Notes under the pieces: model-generated
Told to the model about the DNA's origin: nothing
The model's input: only the letters and a program-made list of their open reading frames with translations
Database searches by the model: none
Shown here: positions 45,268 to 54,471 of the stretch, in pieces
How the letters are laid out: each line of letters begins with the position of its first letter
How positions within the stretch are numbered: the first letter of the stretch is position 1
NCBI GenBank assembly: GCA_934434555.1
Contig: CAKRZX010000005.1
Location: 52,235-116,234 of the forward strand
Source: an uncultured Clostridia bacterium
GTDB taxonomy: Bacteria; Bacillota; Clostridia; Christensenellales; QALW01
Direction: 5' to 3'
Length of the DNA: 64,000 bases
Position numbers and translations under genes: made by a program

Positions 45268-46101
45268 TTGAAAAATTTAGGCATTTACGTTAACAAAAAC
45301 AAGGACAGAACACTTGAATTTACCGAAAAACTGCTTAACATTGCCGATAAATACGGCTTTAAGTGCAGCATTCTTGCAGATTCCCGCAACGAAAACAACG
45401 AGGACGAATTCGTAAAAAAATGCGATGCCGTTGTTGTTTTGGGCGGTGACGGCACAATTCTGCGCATTGCATCTGCTGCGGCAAAAAACGGTATTCCGCT
45501 GCTTTCGGTGAATTTGGGGCATTTGGGCTTTTTAACCGAACTTGAAGCCGACGAACTTGAAAGCGGAATAAAAAAACTTGCACTAAACGATTTTACCGTT
45601 GAAAAGCGAATGATGCTTTTATTGAAAGCGGATAATGAGGAGCATTACGCGCTCAACGACATATGTCTGCAACGGACAAGCAGGGCAAGGCTGCTGAAAT
45701 TCAAGGCATATGCAAGCGGCGAATTCGTGGATTCTCTTTCCGCCGACGGCGTGCTTGTTTCAAGCCCAACGGGTTCAACCGCCTATTCGCTTTCGGCGGG
45801 CGGACCTATAATCAGTCCGAAATTAAGTTTGCTGCTGATGACGCCCGTATGTGCCCACACGCTCCGCGCACGCCCGATAGTCTTTTCCGACGACGAATGC
45901 CTTTCTTTTGTCACCGACGACGGGTGCGGGTTTGCTCTCCTTTGCGACGGCGTGCATATAAAGTCGCTTGACGGCGTTAAAAATGCGGAAATAAGAAAAT
46001 CGGAAAACCCGCTTTTGCTTATAAATTTCAAAAAGAAGAATTTTTACAGACGACTTAATTCCAAGTTCAACGAATGGAATTTTTCCGGGGAGGAAAAATA
46101 G
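45268..46101 (+). CDS. nadK: NAD kinase
   Basis: 277 residues. Phosphorylates NAD to NADP. GGDGT (59-63) binds the phosphate donor; ALNDI replaces the usual ALNE; SPTGSTAYSLSAGGP is diagnostic. The start is TTG 45268, 9 nt after AAGGA, with no ATG nearby. Ends exactly at the base before argR. Confidence 0.94.
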   Translation: MKNLGIYVNKNKDRTLEFTEKLLNIADKYGFKCSILADSRNENNEDEFVKKCDAVVVLGGDGTILRIASAAAKNGIPLLSVNLGHLGFLTELEADELESGIKKLALNDFTVEKRMMLLLKADNEEHYALNDICLQRTSRARLLKFKAYASGEFVDSLSADGVLVSSPTGSTAYSLSAGGPIISPKLSLLLMTPVCAHTLRARPIVFSDDECLSFVTDDGCGFALLCDGVHIKSLDGVKNAEIRKSENPLLLINFKKKNFYRRLNSKFNEWNFSGEEK

Positions 46102-46551
46102 ATGAAATCCAAAAGACATGAGCGAATACTCGAAATCATAGCCGAAGAGGAAATCGAAACACAGGAAGAACTTGTTGACGCGCTTGTTGCCGAGGGCTTT
46201 AAGGTAACACAGGCGACCGTTTCGAGAGATATCAAGGATTTACGGCTTACAAAAGTTCCCGATGAGCGGGGAGGATACAAATATACCGCTATTGCCGCAA
46301 ACGAACCGGGAATCACACCGAAAATGCGCCAACTTTTTGTAAGTGCCGTAATTTCAATTCAGTCGGCAAACAATATTGTTGTTATAAAAACCCTTACAGG
46401 CTCGGCTAACACAATTGCAACCGTGGTTGATGCAATAAACGATTCATCGGTTTTGGGAAGCGTTGCCGGCGACGACACAATTATACTTGTCGTTGCATCA
46501 AACAGCCTTGTTGAGGGCGTTGTGGAGAAACTAAATTCTTTGCTTGAATAA
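46102..46551 (+). CDS. argR: Arginine repressor ArgR/AhrC
   Basis: 149 residues. N-terminal winged helix (TQEELVDALVAEGFKVTQATVSRDIKDL) and C-terminal hexamerisation and arginine-binding domain with GDDTIILV. Controls arginine metabolism; none of its usual targets is in the window. GGGGAGG before the ATG. Located between nadK and recN as in Bacillus. Confidence 0.95.
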   Translation: MKSKRHERILEIIAEEEIETQEELVDALVAEGFKVTQATVSRDIKDLRLTKVPDERGGYKYTAIAANEPGITPKMRQLFVSAVISIQSANNIVVIKTLTGSANTIATVVDAINDSSVLGSVAGDDTIILVVASNSLVEGVVEKLNSLLE

Positions 46552-46563
46552 CGGGGTAAACTT

Positions 46564-48225
46564 ATGCTGCACCAACTTTCAATTAAAAATATCGCTCTTA
46601 TTGAGGATATGACGCTTGAATTTGAAAAGGGCTTCAACGTGCTTTCAGGTGAAACGGGCGCGGGAAAATCAATTATTGTTGATTCTCTCAACCTCGTTTT
46701 GGGTGAACGCGCCGCAAGGGAACTTGTGCGTTACGGCACTGACCGTGCCGTTGCAGAGGGCGTGTTTTCTTCCTGCCCGGAGGCGGAAGGGATTTTAACT
46801 GAAAACGGAATTGACTGCGAAGACGGTATGATTATTGTCCGCCGCGAAATTTCGGGAGATAAAAACGTCTGCCGCATAAACGGAAACGCGGTTACGCTTT
46901 CAGTACTTAAAAGGGTTGCGGACAAACTTGCCGATATTCACGGTCAGCACGAACATCAACTTCTGCTTAATAAGGACACGCACCTTGAATTTCTCGATTC
47001 CTTTGCGTCTTTAAGTGAACAGAAAGAAAACGTTCGCCTTGCGTATACATATTACCGTTCGTGCCTTGAAAAACTCAACGGCGACTGGGGCAGTGAGGAA
47101 GAGCGCGCGCGCAAATGCGAAATGCTTGAATTTCAGATAAACGAAATTGAACAGGCAGATATCAAACAGGGTGAGGAAGAAGAGTTAAGAAAACGTGCCG
47201 AAATACTGAATAATGCCGATAAAATCAGGGAGAATCTGATTGAGGCGGGCAGACTTGCGGGCTCAAACGCGCTTGACGATATCCGTACCGCAGTGAAAGT
47301 GCTCGACAAAGCCGCACAGGCAAACGAAGATTATTCCTCTCTTGCGTCACGCCTTGACAGCGTTTTTTACGAACTTGAAGATATTTCTTCCGCACTCAGC
47401 GACGAAGCGGAAAACGTTGATTCCGACCCGTACGAACTTGAAAAAATCGAGGACAGACTTTCGCTGTTAAAAAAACTTTTCCGAAAATACGGCAAAGACG
47501 AGGAAGAAGTTCTTAAATTCTACGATGACGCCTGCGCCGAACTTGAACGGCTGCACAACGCGGAAAACACGATTGCCGAACTTACGAATCAGGCAGAGCG
47601 TTTTTTGAAAGAGTACAATAAACAGGCGGAGAAACTTTCTGAACTTCGCCACGACGCGGCAATAGAATTTGAGGACAGGATAAAATCCGAACTTGCCGAA
47701 CTGGGTATGAAAAACGCCGTGCTTGAAGTGGATTTTTCCAAGAACGGCGAGCCGACACCCGACGGCTGCGACAGAGTGGAGTTTTTGTTTTCGGCAAACA
47801 CGGGCGAGGAAGTCAAGCCCCTTTCAAAGATTATTTCCGGCGGCGAAATGAGCAGATTTATGCTTGCGATGAAGAGCGTTGCCGCAGACGACGTAGCCTT
47901 GCCCACAATGGTATTTGACGAAATAGATACCGGCATAAGCGGTAACGGCGCGGCGGTGGTGGCAAAGAAAATCGCGGTGCTTTCAAAAAAACATCAGGTA
48001 ATTGCAATAACGCATTTGCCTCAACTTGCCTCTATGGCGGACGCACATTTTCTCGTTTTGAAGAAAACGGAGAACGGCCGCACGCACACGGAAGTCATTC
48101 CTATGAATAAAAAAATGCGTTTAAGGGAAATTGCCCGTCTTGCCGGCGGAAGCGAAACGGAACTTGCCTTAAAGCGTGCGGAAGAGATAGTTTCCGAAGC
48201 CGAAGAGTTTAAGTCAAAAATATAA
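46564..48225 (+). CDS. recN: DNA repair protein RecN
   Basis: 553 residues. SMC-like ATPase for double-strand break repair. Walker A GETGAGKS (29-36), a coiled-coil middle (about 150-370), signature LSKIISGGEMSR, Walker B MVFDEIDTGISG, and HQVIAITHLPQLAS. Last gene before an intrinsic terminator. Confidence 0.95.
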   Translation: MLHQLSIKNIALIEDMTLEFEKGFNVLSGETGAGKSIIVDSLNLVLGERAARELVRYGTDRAVAEGVFSSCPEAEGILTENGIDCEDGMIIVRREISGDKNVCRINGNAVTLSVLKRVADKLADIHGQHEHQLLLNKDTHLEFLDSFASLSEQKENVRLAYTYYRSCLEKLNGDWGSEEERARKCEMLEFQINEIEQADIKQGEEEELRKRAEILNNADKIRENLIEAGRLAGSNALDDIRTAVKVLDKAAQANEDYSSLASRLDSVFYELEDISSALSDEAENVDSDPYELEKIEDRLSLLKKLFRKYGKDEEEVLKFYDDACAELERLHNAENTIAELTNQAERFLKEYNKQAEKLSELRHDAAIEFEDRIKSELAELGMKNAVLEVDFSKNGEPTPDGCDRVEFLFSANTGEEVKPLSKIISGGEMSRFMLAMKSVAADDVALPTMVFDEIDTGISGNGAAVVAKKIAVLSKKHQVIAITHLPQLASMADAHFLVLKKTENGRTHTEVIPMNKKMRLREIARLAGGSETELALKRAEEIVSEAEEFKSKI

Positions 48226-48233
48226 ATTTTACC

Positions 48234-48262
48234 AAAAGCCCGATTTCACGTCGGGCTTTTTT
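48234..48262 (+). terminator. Intrinsic terminator after recN
   Basis: AAAAGCCCGA (48234-48243) and TCGGGCTTTT (48251-48260), 7-nt loop, T run. Ends the dxs-recN operon. Confidence 0.9.
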
Positions 48263-48338
48263 ACATAAAATAAAATGTTTAATTGCCGTGTTCTTTTCAA
48301 AAAATAGTATCAGCCTGAAAAAAGGAGAACACGACAAA

Positions 48339-49376
48339 ATGAAAAAATTTCTGACAACTTTAATCGTCATCGCGGGGATTCTGAACATCTGTTCCGGCGC
48401 AGAGTATGCGGAGACTTCGGCAAGTATAAATGTCGAAAACAAAAAAGTATACTTAGGCGGTCAGACGGTGGGCGTTGCCCTTTATAGCGATGGTTTGCTT
48501 GTAACCGGTATCACTTCCGTAAAAACGGAAAGCGGAGAAAGTTCGCCGTGCGCAAATGCGGGTATAAAAAAGGGTGATTATCTTGTTTCGGCAAACGGAA
48601 TAAAACTCGATGACGTTTCGAATATGGATATGATAATACGGAAGTCGAAAGGCAAAGAATTATCCCTTGTTTTTCGGCGGGAAAATATGCTTTATAATGC
48701 GTCTGTCACGCCCGTTAAAAGCGACGGAGAATATAAACTGGGGCTTTGGCTTAAAGACGGCGCGGCGGGACTGGGCACAGTAACGTTTTTTGACCCCGAA
48801 AGCGGAATTTACATGGCTCTGGGGCATTCTATAAACGAAAATTCTTCGCCGCTCAAACTTAAAACGGGACGGATTGTAAAATGCACGGTTACGGGCGTAA
48901 ACAAGGGCAAAAAATCATCCGCCGGAGAACTTAAAGGCACCTTCGGCGTAAACGCGTCGGTTTTGGGCACTGTTGAAGAAAATACGCGGTTCGGGCTTGT
49001 GGGTAAAGCGGATTCGGATTTTACTTCAAAAACGGAGATAGAATTCGGCAGACAGGATTCCGTCCACGAGGGCGGTGCGGAAATCTATACCGACTTTGAC
49101 GGCGGAGAAGTCAAGGCGTATTCGATTGAAATCATAAAGGTAAACGCGCAGTCGGTGCCGCAGGAAAAAAGTATGGTAATCAGGGTTACCGACCCGGACC
49201 TGATTGAAAAAACCGGCGGAATAGTTCAGGGTTTAAGCGGCAGTCCGATAGTGCAGGACAACAAACTTATCGGTGCGGTAACTCACGTTATGATTGCCGA
49301 CCCCACCCGCGGATACGGAATCTTTATAGAGAACATGCTTTCGCAAACCGAATATGCAGAGGAAAAGGCAGGTTAA
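48339..49376 (+). CDS. spoIVB: SpoIVB serine peptidase (sporulation)
   Basis: 345 residues. N-terminal signal/membrane segment, PDZ domain (ANAGIKKGDYLVSANG), and SpoIVB peptidase domain with His163 in ALGHSI and Ser300 in GLSGSPIVQ (GMSGSPI in Bacillus). In Bacillus it is secreted from the forespore and cuts SpoIVFA to activate sigma-K. AAGGAG before ATG 48339; the longer frame upstream lacks a ribosome site. Usually followed by spo0A; here by pflB. Confidence 0.92.
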   Translation: MKKFLTTLIVIAGILNICSGAEYAETSASINVENKKVYLGGQTVGVALYSDGLLVTGITSVKTESGESSPCANAGIKKGDYLVSANGIKLDDVSNMDMIIRKSKGKELSLVFRRENMLYNASVTPVKSDGEYKLGLWLKDGAAGLGTVTFFDPESGIYMALGHSINENSSPLKLKTGRIVKCTVTGVNKGKKSSAGELKGTFGVNASVLGTVEENTRFGLVGKADSDFTSKTEIEFGRQDSVHEGGAEIYTDFDGGEVKAYSIEIIKVNAQSVPQEKSMVIRVTDPDLIEKTGGIVQGLSGSPIVQDNKLIGAVTHVMIADPTRGYGIFIENMLSQTEYAEEKAG

Positions 49377-49394
49377 TATTTTCTGCCTTTTTGC
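49363..49394 (+). terminator. Intrinsic terminator of spoIVB, overlapping its stop
   Basis: AAAAGGCAG (49363-49371) pairs with CTGCCTTTT (49383-49391), with the stop codon in the loop, then T-rich sequence. Confidence 0.8.
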
Positions 49395-49423
49395 TTTGTT
49401 CACACAAAATATAGATTATTTAC

Positions 49424-49452
49424 TTGACACAAACATCTATATGTAGTATTAT
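49424..49452 (+). promoter_or_regulatory. sigma-A promoter of pflB-pflA
   Basis: Consensus TTGACA (49424-49429), 17 bp, TATTAT (49447-49452). The best -35 in the window, fitting high expression. No clear repressor site seen. Confidence 0.8.
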
Positions 49453-49484
49453 ATTGACACGAAAATTATTCGGGAGGTCAATAT

Positions 49485-51707
49485 ATGGAAAATAAACGGT
49501 TTATAGGCGGCATTTGGGAAAACGAAATAAATGTTCGCGATTTTATACAGAGAAACTATACCGAATATAAGGGCGATTCTTCGTTTTTGTCCGGCGCAAC
49601 GGAGCGCACAAAGGAACTAAAAAAGAAAACGGATTCGCTTTTTGAACTTGAAAAACTGTACGGGGGCGTGCTTGATATTGATACCGAAACCGTATCAACG
49701 CCCACCGCTTACGTGCCCGGGTACATAGACAAAGAAAATGAAATTATCGTTGGTATGCAGACGAACCGCCCCCTTAAACGGGGTGTAAATCCGTTCGGCG
49801 GAATCCGTATGGCGCGTCAGGCGTGCAAGGCATACGGCTATAAGTTAAGCGAAAAAATCGAAAACGAATTCCGTTATCGCACCACTCACAACGAAGGCGT
49901 TTTCAACGCTTATACCGATGAAATGCGTCTTGCCCGCCACTGCCACATAATCACGGGGCTTCCCGACGCTTACGGCCGCGGACGCATTATAGGCGATTAC
50001 CGCCGCATTGCTCTTTACGGCATTGACAGGCTTAAAGAAGGAAAGGAAGAAGATGTTAAAACTCTTTTTAACGGCGATTTTGACGAGGATACCATTCGCC
50101 TCAAAGAAGAACTTGCAATGCAGATTAAGGCACTTGACGACATTAAGGAAATGGCGCTTTCCTACGGCTTTGATATATCAAAGCCCGCAGCAAACGCCCG
50201 CGAAGCCATACAGTGGACGTATTTCGGATATCTTGCGTCGATAAAAGAACAGAACGGTGCGGCAATGTCCTTGGGCAGGGTAAGCACATTCTTTGATATC
50301 TATATTGAGCGGGATATTGCAAGCGGTATTTTAACCGAAACCGACGCACAGGAACTTATGGATGACTTCGTGCTTAAACTGCGCATTGCCCGTCATCTGC
50401 GCACGCCCGAATATAATGAACTTTTCGGCGGCGACCCGATGTGGATAACGGAAGCGGTCGGCGGAATGGGCGAGGACGGCAGAACGCTTGTCACAAAGAA
50501 CAGTTTCCGTATGCTCAACACGCTTTACACTCTTTCTTCTTCACCCGAGCCCAACTTAACCGTGCTTTGGTCGGAAAATCTCCCACAAGGATTCAAGGAA
50601 TTCTGCGCCTGCGTTTCCTGCGACACCGATTCAATTCAATACGAAAACGACGACATTATGCGTCCTGTTTACGGCGATGACTATTCAATCGCCTGCTGCG
50701 TTTCGGCTATGAAAACAGGCAAGCAAATGCAGTTTTTCGGTGCAAGGTGTAACCTGGCAAAATTGCTTCTTTTGTCGCTTAACGGCGGCTTTGACGCTTC
50801 AAGCGGAACGAAAATAGGACCTCAAAACGAGCCGTTTACAGACGATATTCTTGATTTTGACGCGGTTTTCTCCCGCTTTAAGGTCTATGCCGCTTGGCTT
50901 GCAAAACTTTACGTAAACACGATGAACGTGATTCATTTTATGCACGACAAATACGCATACGAAAAATGCCAGATGGCTCTGCACGACACTCTTGTTCACC
51001 GTTTTATGGCGTTCGGCATTGCGGGGCTGTCCGTAACGGCAGATTCGCTTTCCGCAATAAAGTACGCCCGTGTTCGCACAAAGCGAGATGAAAACGGCTG
51101 TATTATAGGCTTTCAAACCGAGGGCGATTTCCCGAAATTCGGCAACGATGACGACAGAGTTGATTTAATCGCAAAGGAACTTACCCGCATTATGATTGAA
51201 GAACTTCGCAAAACGCCCACGTACCGCAATGCGGAGCATACGCTTTCCGTTTTGACGATTACTTCAAATGTAATGTACGGCAAACACACGGGCGAAACAC
51301 CCGACGGACGCGGCGCGGGCGAACCTTTTGCTCCGGGCGCAAATCCTATGCACAACAGGGAAGAAAACGGCGCCCTTGCGTCTCTTAACTCCGTTGCAAA
51401 ACTGTCTTATGATGATTGCCGCGACGGAATCTCAAATACTTTTTCAATCACGCCCGCCACGCTCGGCAGGTCGAAAGAAGAGAGAATTCCGAATCTTGTA
51501 AACATTCTCGACGGTTATTTCAGAAAAAAAGCACATCACATAAACGTGAATGTGCTTGACCGCGAAACGCTTATCAAGGCATATAACGACCCGTCATCAT
51601 ATCCCAACCTTACAATACGCGTTTCCGGCTATGCGGTAAACTTCCACAAACTTTCAAAGGAACAGCAGCGGGAAGTTATCAGCCGTACTTTCCACGAGAA
51701 CTTATGA
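49485..51707 (+). CDS. pflB: Formate C-acetyltransferase (pyruvate formate-lyase)
   Basis: 740 residues. Splits pyruvate with CoA into acetyl-CoA and formate during anaerobic sugar fermentation. Catalytic Cys404-Cys405 in IACCVSAM; radical Gly715 in RVSGYAVNF; NPFGGIRMA and HNEGVFNAYT are PFL-specific. GGGAGGT precedes the ATG. pflA overlaps by 4 nt. It lies between spoIVB and the Spo0A-like gene. Confidence 0.97.
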   Translation: MENKRFIGGIWENEINVRDFIQRNYTEYKGDSSFLSGATERTKELKKKTDSLFELEKLYGGVLDIDTETVSTPTAYVPGYIDKENEIIVGMQTNRPLKRGVNPFGGIRMARQACKAYGYKLSEKIENEFRYRTTHNEGVFNAYTDEMRLARHCHIITGLPDAYGRGRIIGDYRRIALYGIDRLKEGKEEDVKTLFNGDFDEDTIRLKEELAMQIKALDDIKEMALSYGFDISKPAANAREAIQWTYFGYLASIKEQNGAAMSLGRVSTFFDIYIERDIASGILTETDAQELMDDFVLKLRIARHLRTPEYNELFGGDPMWITEAVGGMGEDGRTLVTKNSFRMLNTLYTLSSSPEPNLTVLWSENLPQGFKEFCACVSCDTDSIQYENDDIMRPVYGDDYSIACCVSAMKTGKQMQFFGARCNLAKLLLLSLNGGFDASSGTKIGPQNEPFTDDILDFDAVFSRFKVYAAWLAKLYVNTMNVIHFMHDKYAYEKCQMALHDTLVHRFMAFGIAGLSVTADSLSAIKYARVRTKRDENGCIIGFQTEGDFPKFGNDDDRVDLIAKELTRIMIEELRKTPTYRNAEHTLSVLTITSNVMYGKHTGETPDGRGAGEPFAPGANPMHNREENGALASLNSVAKLSYDDCRDGISNTFSITPATLGRSKEERIPNLVNILDGYFRKKAHHINVNVLDRETLIKAYNDPSSYPNLTIRVSGYAVNFHKLSKEQQREVISRTFHENL

Positions 51708-52399
51708 CCGGGCGCATCTCATCATTTCAGACACTGGGGACCCTTGACGGTCCCGGGGTCAGATTTGTTGTATTTTTTCAGGGCTGTCCGTTAAGGTGCG
51801 CGTGCTGCCACAATCCCGAAACGTGGGATTTTTTCGGCGGAAAAGAGTATTCGGCAAAAGATGTGGTCGGTAAAATGCTCAACTATAAAGAATACTTCGG
51901 CAAAAACGGAGGAATAACGCTTTCGGGCGGTGAACCCCTCTTGCAAAGTGATTTTGCAGCCGAAATATTTCATTTAAGCAAAGAAAACAGCATAAATACC
52001 TGCCTTGACACAAGCGGTTTTCTGCTTGACGGGAAAGCAAAGTCTTTGCTTGAACTGACCGATTACTGTATGCTTGATATCAAGTATACAAACGATGCGG
52101 ACTACATAAAATATACGGGAATTTCAATGAAACAGCCGCTTGAATTTCTTGATTATCTTAACAAAAATAATATTAAAACAAGAATACGGCAAGTGATAAT
52201 CCCGGGACTTAACGACAGTGCCGATTCAGTTAAAAGGTTGAATGCTTTGAAACTTCCCTGTGTGGACGAAATCGAACTCCTGCCTTTTCGTAAACTTTGT
52301 TCTTCAAAATACGAAAAAATAAATATTGATTTTCCCTTAAAAGATTTTCCCGAAGCAACGGAAGAAAAAATAAAAGAACTCAACGGCGTAATAATGTAA
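51704..52399 (+). CDS. pflA: Pyruvate formate-lyase-activating enzyme
   Basis: 231 residues. Radical SAM enzyme that puts the glycyl radical on PflB. CxxxCxxC as Cys28, Cys32, Cys35 in GCPLRCACC; GGEPL; no ferredoxin insertion, unlike the activase at 41722-42606. ATGA junction with pflB. Confidence 0.96.
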   Translation: MTGRISSFQTLGTLDGPGVRFVVFFQGCPLRCACCHNPETWDFFGGKEYSAKDVVGKMLNYKEYFGKNGGITLSGGEPLLQSDFAAEIFHLSKENSINTCLDTSGFLLDGKAKSLLELTDYCMLDIKYTNDADYIKYTGISMKQPLEFLDYLNKNNIKTRIRQVIIPGLNDSADSVKRLNALKLPCVDEIELLPFRKLCSSKYEKINIDFPLKDFPEATEEKIKELNGVIM

Positions 52400-52415
52400 T
52401 TGCGCCGCTTTTTTT
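52384..52415 (+). terminator. Terminator of pflB-pflA
   Basis: CGGCG (52384-52388) pairs with CGCCG (52403-52407) and TTTTTTT follows. The stop codon lies in the loop; stem short, T run strong. Confidence 0.65.
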
Positions 52416-52439
52416 GACAAAAAAATCAAATTTCAAGCC

Positions 52440-52468
52440 TTGACGGCGCTGCTTTTATGTGATATGCT
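52440..52468 (+). promoter_or_regulatory. sigma-A promoter of the beta-CASP nuclease gene
   Basis: TTGACG (52440-52445), 17 bp, TATGCT (52463-52468) with extended TG. GGAGGT and ATG follow. Could drive the block down to dacF. Confidence 0.7.
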
Positions 52469-52488
52469 ATTCTTGCGGAGGTAAAATA

Positions 52489-54081
52489 ATGAAACTTACT
52501 TTTATAGGTGCCGCGCACGAGGTTACGGGGTCGTGTACTCTGCTTGAAGCGTGCGGAAAGAAAATTTTAATCGACTGCGGAATGGAGCAGGGGAAAGACA
52601 TTTACGAAAACTGCGATATTCCCGTTTCAACGGGCGAAATTGACGCGCTTTTGTTAACACACGCCCATATGGACCATTCTGGCAAGATTCCGTATCTGTA
52701 TGCAAACGGGTTCTCTTCACCCATATACTGCACGGCTGCAACGAATCTGCTTTGCTCAATAATGCTTAAAGATTCCGCTTTTATTCAGGAATCCGAGGCG
52801 GAATGGCGCAACAGAAAAGCCAAGCGGGCGGGCGATGCACCCTATGTTCCGCTTTACACGGTAAATGACGCGGAAAATACAATGAAACTTTTTGTTTCAA
52901 AGAAATACAACGAAACGTTTGAACTGTTTTCGGGCATTCGCGTAACGTTCTTTGACGCGGGACATCTTCTCGGTTCGTCAAGTATTTATATCGATATTGA
53001 CGAAAACGGGAAAACTGCACGGCTGCTGTTTTCAGGCGACATCGGAAACACAGACCGTCCGCTAATCCGCGACCCGCAAAAGCCCGATAAGGCTGATTAC
53101 GTTGTAATCGAATCCACCTACGGCGACCGACTTCACGGCGACCGTCCCGATTACGTGGCGCAGCTGACACGGATAATTCAATCCACCCTTGATAAGGGCG
53201 GAAACGTGGTTATTCCCGCTTTTGCCGTTGGCAGAACGCAGGAACTTTTGTATTTAATCCGCATTATAAAAGAGAAGAATCTGATTAAAAATCACAGGAA
53301 TTTTCCCGTGTATGTGGACAGTCCGCTTGCGATTGAAGCAACGGGAATCTATTCCGACGGAATGACCGATTTTTACGATTCCGAAGCACTTGAATTGATA
53401 AACCGAGGCATAGATCCCATAAGATTTGAGGGACTGCACGTTTCGGTAACATCGGACGAATCAAAAATGATTAACGCCGACAGCGAACCGAAAGTTATTA
53501 TCTCCGCATCGGGGATGTGCGAGGCGGGGCGAATCCGCCACCATTTGAAACATAATCTGTGGCGTGAAGAATGCACCGTGCTTTTTGTCGGATATCAGGC
53601 AGAGGGAACTCTCGGCAGCGCTTTAACCGGTGGGGCAGAGGAAGTATCGCTTTTTAACGAAAAGATTCAGGTTAGGGCAAATATCGAACAAATGAGGGGC
53701 ATAAGCGGTCACGCCGACAGAGATATGTTGCTTGGTTGGCTTGAAAATATTTCTCCGAAGCCGAAGAACGTATTTGTCAATCACGGAAACGACGGTGTGT
53801 GCGATTCCTTTGCCGCTTTAATTACCGATACGCTTTCAATTCCCGCCTGTGCGCCTTACAGCGGCGATGAATTTGACCTTATAGCAAATACACAGACCGT
53901 TAAGGCGGAAGTTAAAAAGTCCGTTAAAAAGCCGAAAAAGACCAACGCCGTATACGACAGACTTGTTGCCGCGGGCAAACGGCTTATGGCGGTTATTGAG
54001 CAAAACAGCCGTCTTGCCAACGGTGAAATGATAAAATTTACCGATAGGATAAACTCGCTTTGCGATAAATATAAAAACTGA
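52489..54081 (+). CDS. Metallo-beta-lactamase/beta-CASP RNA-processing nuclease
   Basis: 530 residues. Zinc ligands HAHMDH (His58 to His63), FSGDIG, and GHADR; the beta-CASP domain carries VIPAFAVGRTQELL and ISASGMCEAGRIRHH. Similar to archaeal CPSF-like and YsdC-type nucleases, distinct from RNase J, which has another C terminus. The tail after about 470 is Lys-rich, possibly RNA-binding, then helical. Real substrate unknown. The Spo0A-like gene starts 1 nt after its stop. Confidence 0.9.
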   Translation: MKLTFIGAAHEVTGSCTLLEACGKKILIDCGMEQGKDIYENCDIPVSTGEIDALLLTHAHMDHSGKIPYLYANGFSSPIYCTAATNLLCSIMLKDSAFIQESEAEWRNRKAKRAGDAPYVPLYTVNDAENTMKLFVSKKYNETFELFSGIRVTFFDAGHLLGSSSIYIDIDENGKTARLLFSGDIGNTDRPLIRDPQKPDKADYVVIESTYGDRLHGDRPDYVAQLTRIIQSTLDKGGNVVIPAFAVGRTQELLYLIRIIKEKNLIKNHRNFPVYVDSPLAIEATGIYSDGMTDFYDSEALELINRGIDPIRFEGLHVSVTSDESKMINADSEPKVIISASGMCEAGRIRHHLKHNLWREECTVLFVGYQAEGTLGSALTGGAEEVSLFNEKIQVRANIEQMRGISGHADRDMLLGWLENISPKPKNVFVNHGNDGVCDSFAALITDTLSIPACAPYSGDEFDLIANTQTVKAEVKKSVKKPKKTNAVYDRLVAAGKRLMAVIEQNSRLANGEMIKFTDRINSLCDKYKN

Positions 54082-54082
54082 T

Positions 54083-54424
54083 ATGTATTTTAAGGAAATT
54101 ACTTTTCAACTTGATGTTTTGGGTATGAGCAAAAAAATTCACGGTTACAGATACTGCCGTGACTCGGTTGAATATATGCTTGAAAACGGCATATTTTCTT
54201 CTGCCGACGAAATATATGAGTTTGTTGCGAAAAAGAACTCAACCACCGCTTTTTGCGTTGAAAGAAATATCCGCTATGCGATTGAGCGCACGTGGGAAAA
54301 GGGGAATGTTGAAGAAATTGTAAAGAAATTCGGTTTCTCGGTGCGTGACGACAAAGGTAAGCCCACAAACAGAGAGTTTCTCTGTATGATTGCCGACCGG
54401 GTGAAAATGTCGGTTCTTAATTAA
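54083..54424 (+). CDS. Stand-alone Spo0A C-terminal (DNA-binding) domain protein
   Basis: 113 residues that match the effector domain of Spo0A from end to end: LGMSKKIHGYRYCRDSVEYML (LGxPxHxKGYxYLR in Spo0A), TTAFCVERNIRYAIERTWEKG (the recognition helix region TTxSRVERAIRHAIE), and KPTNREFLCMIADRVKM at the end. The phosphoacceptor receiver domain (about 130 residues) is missing: the start is 1 nt after the previous stop. No good ribosome site is seen, so it probably depends on coupling to the nuclease gene. In Spo0A the isolated domain is active without phosphorylation, so this could act constitutively or bind partners. Whether a full spo0A exists elsewhere is unknown. Confidence 0.85.
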   Translation: MYFKEITFQLDVLGMSKKIHGYRYCRDSVEYMLENGIFSSADEIYEFVAKKNSTTAFCVERNIRYAIERTWEKGNVEEIVKKFGFSVRDDKGKPTNREFLCMIADRVKMSVLN

Positions 54425-54430
54425 AGTTTT

Positions 54431-54466
54431 CCCGAATAAACTTAAAAAAAGAGTTTATTCGGGGTG
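54431..54466 (+). repeat. 12-bp perfect inverted repeat covering the SpoIIM-like ribosome site
   Basis: CCCGAATAAACT (54431-54442) and AGTTTATTCGGG (54452-54463), 9-nt A-rich loop. The right arm ends in the GGGGTGA ribosome site of the gene starting at 54472. No T run follows, so it is not a standard terminator. Confidence 0.7.
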
Positions 54467-54471
54467 AAATC

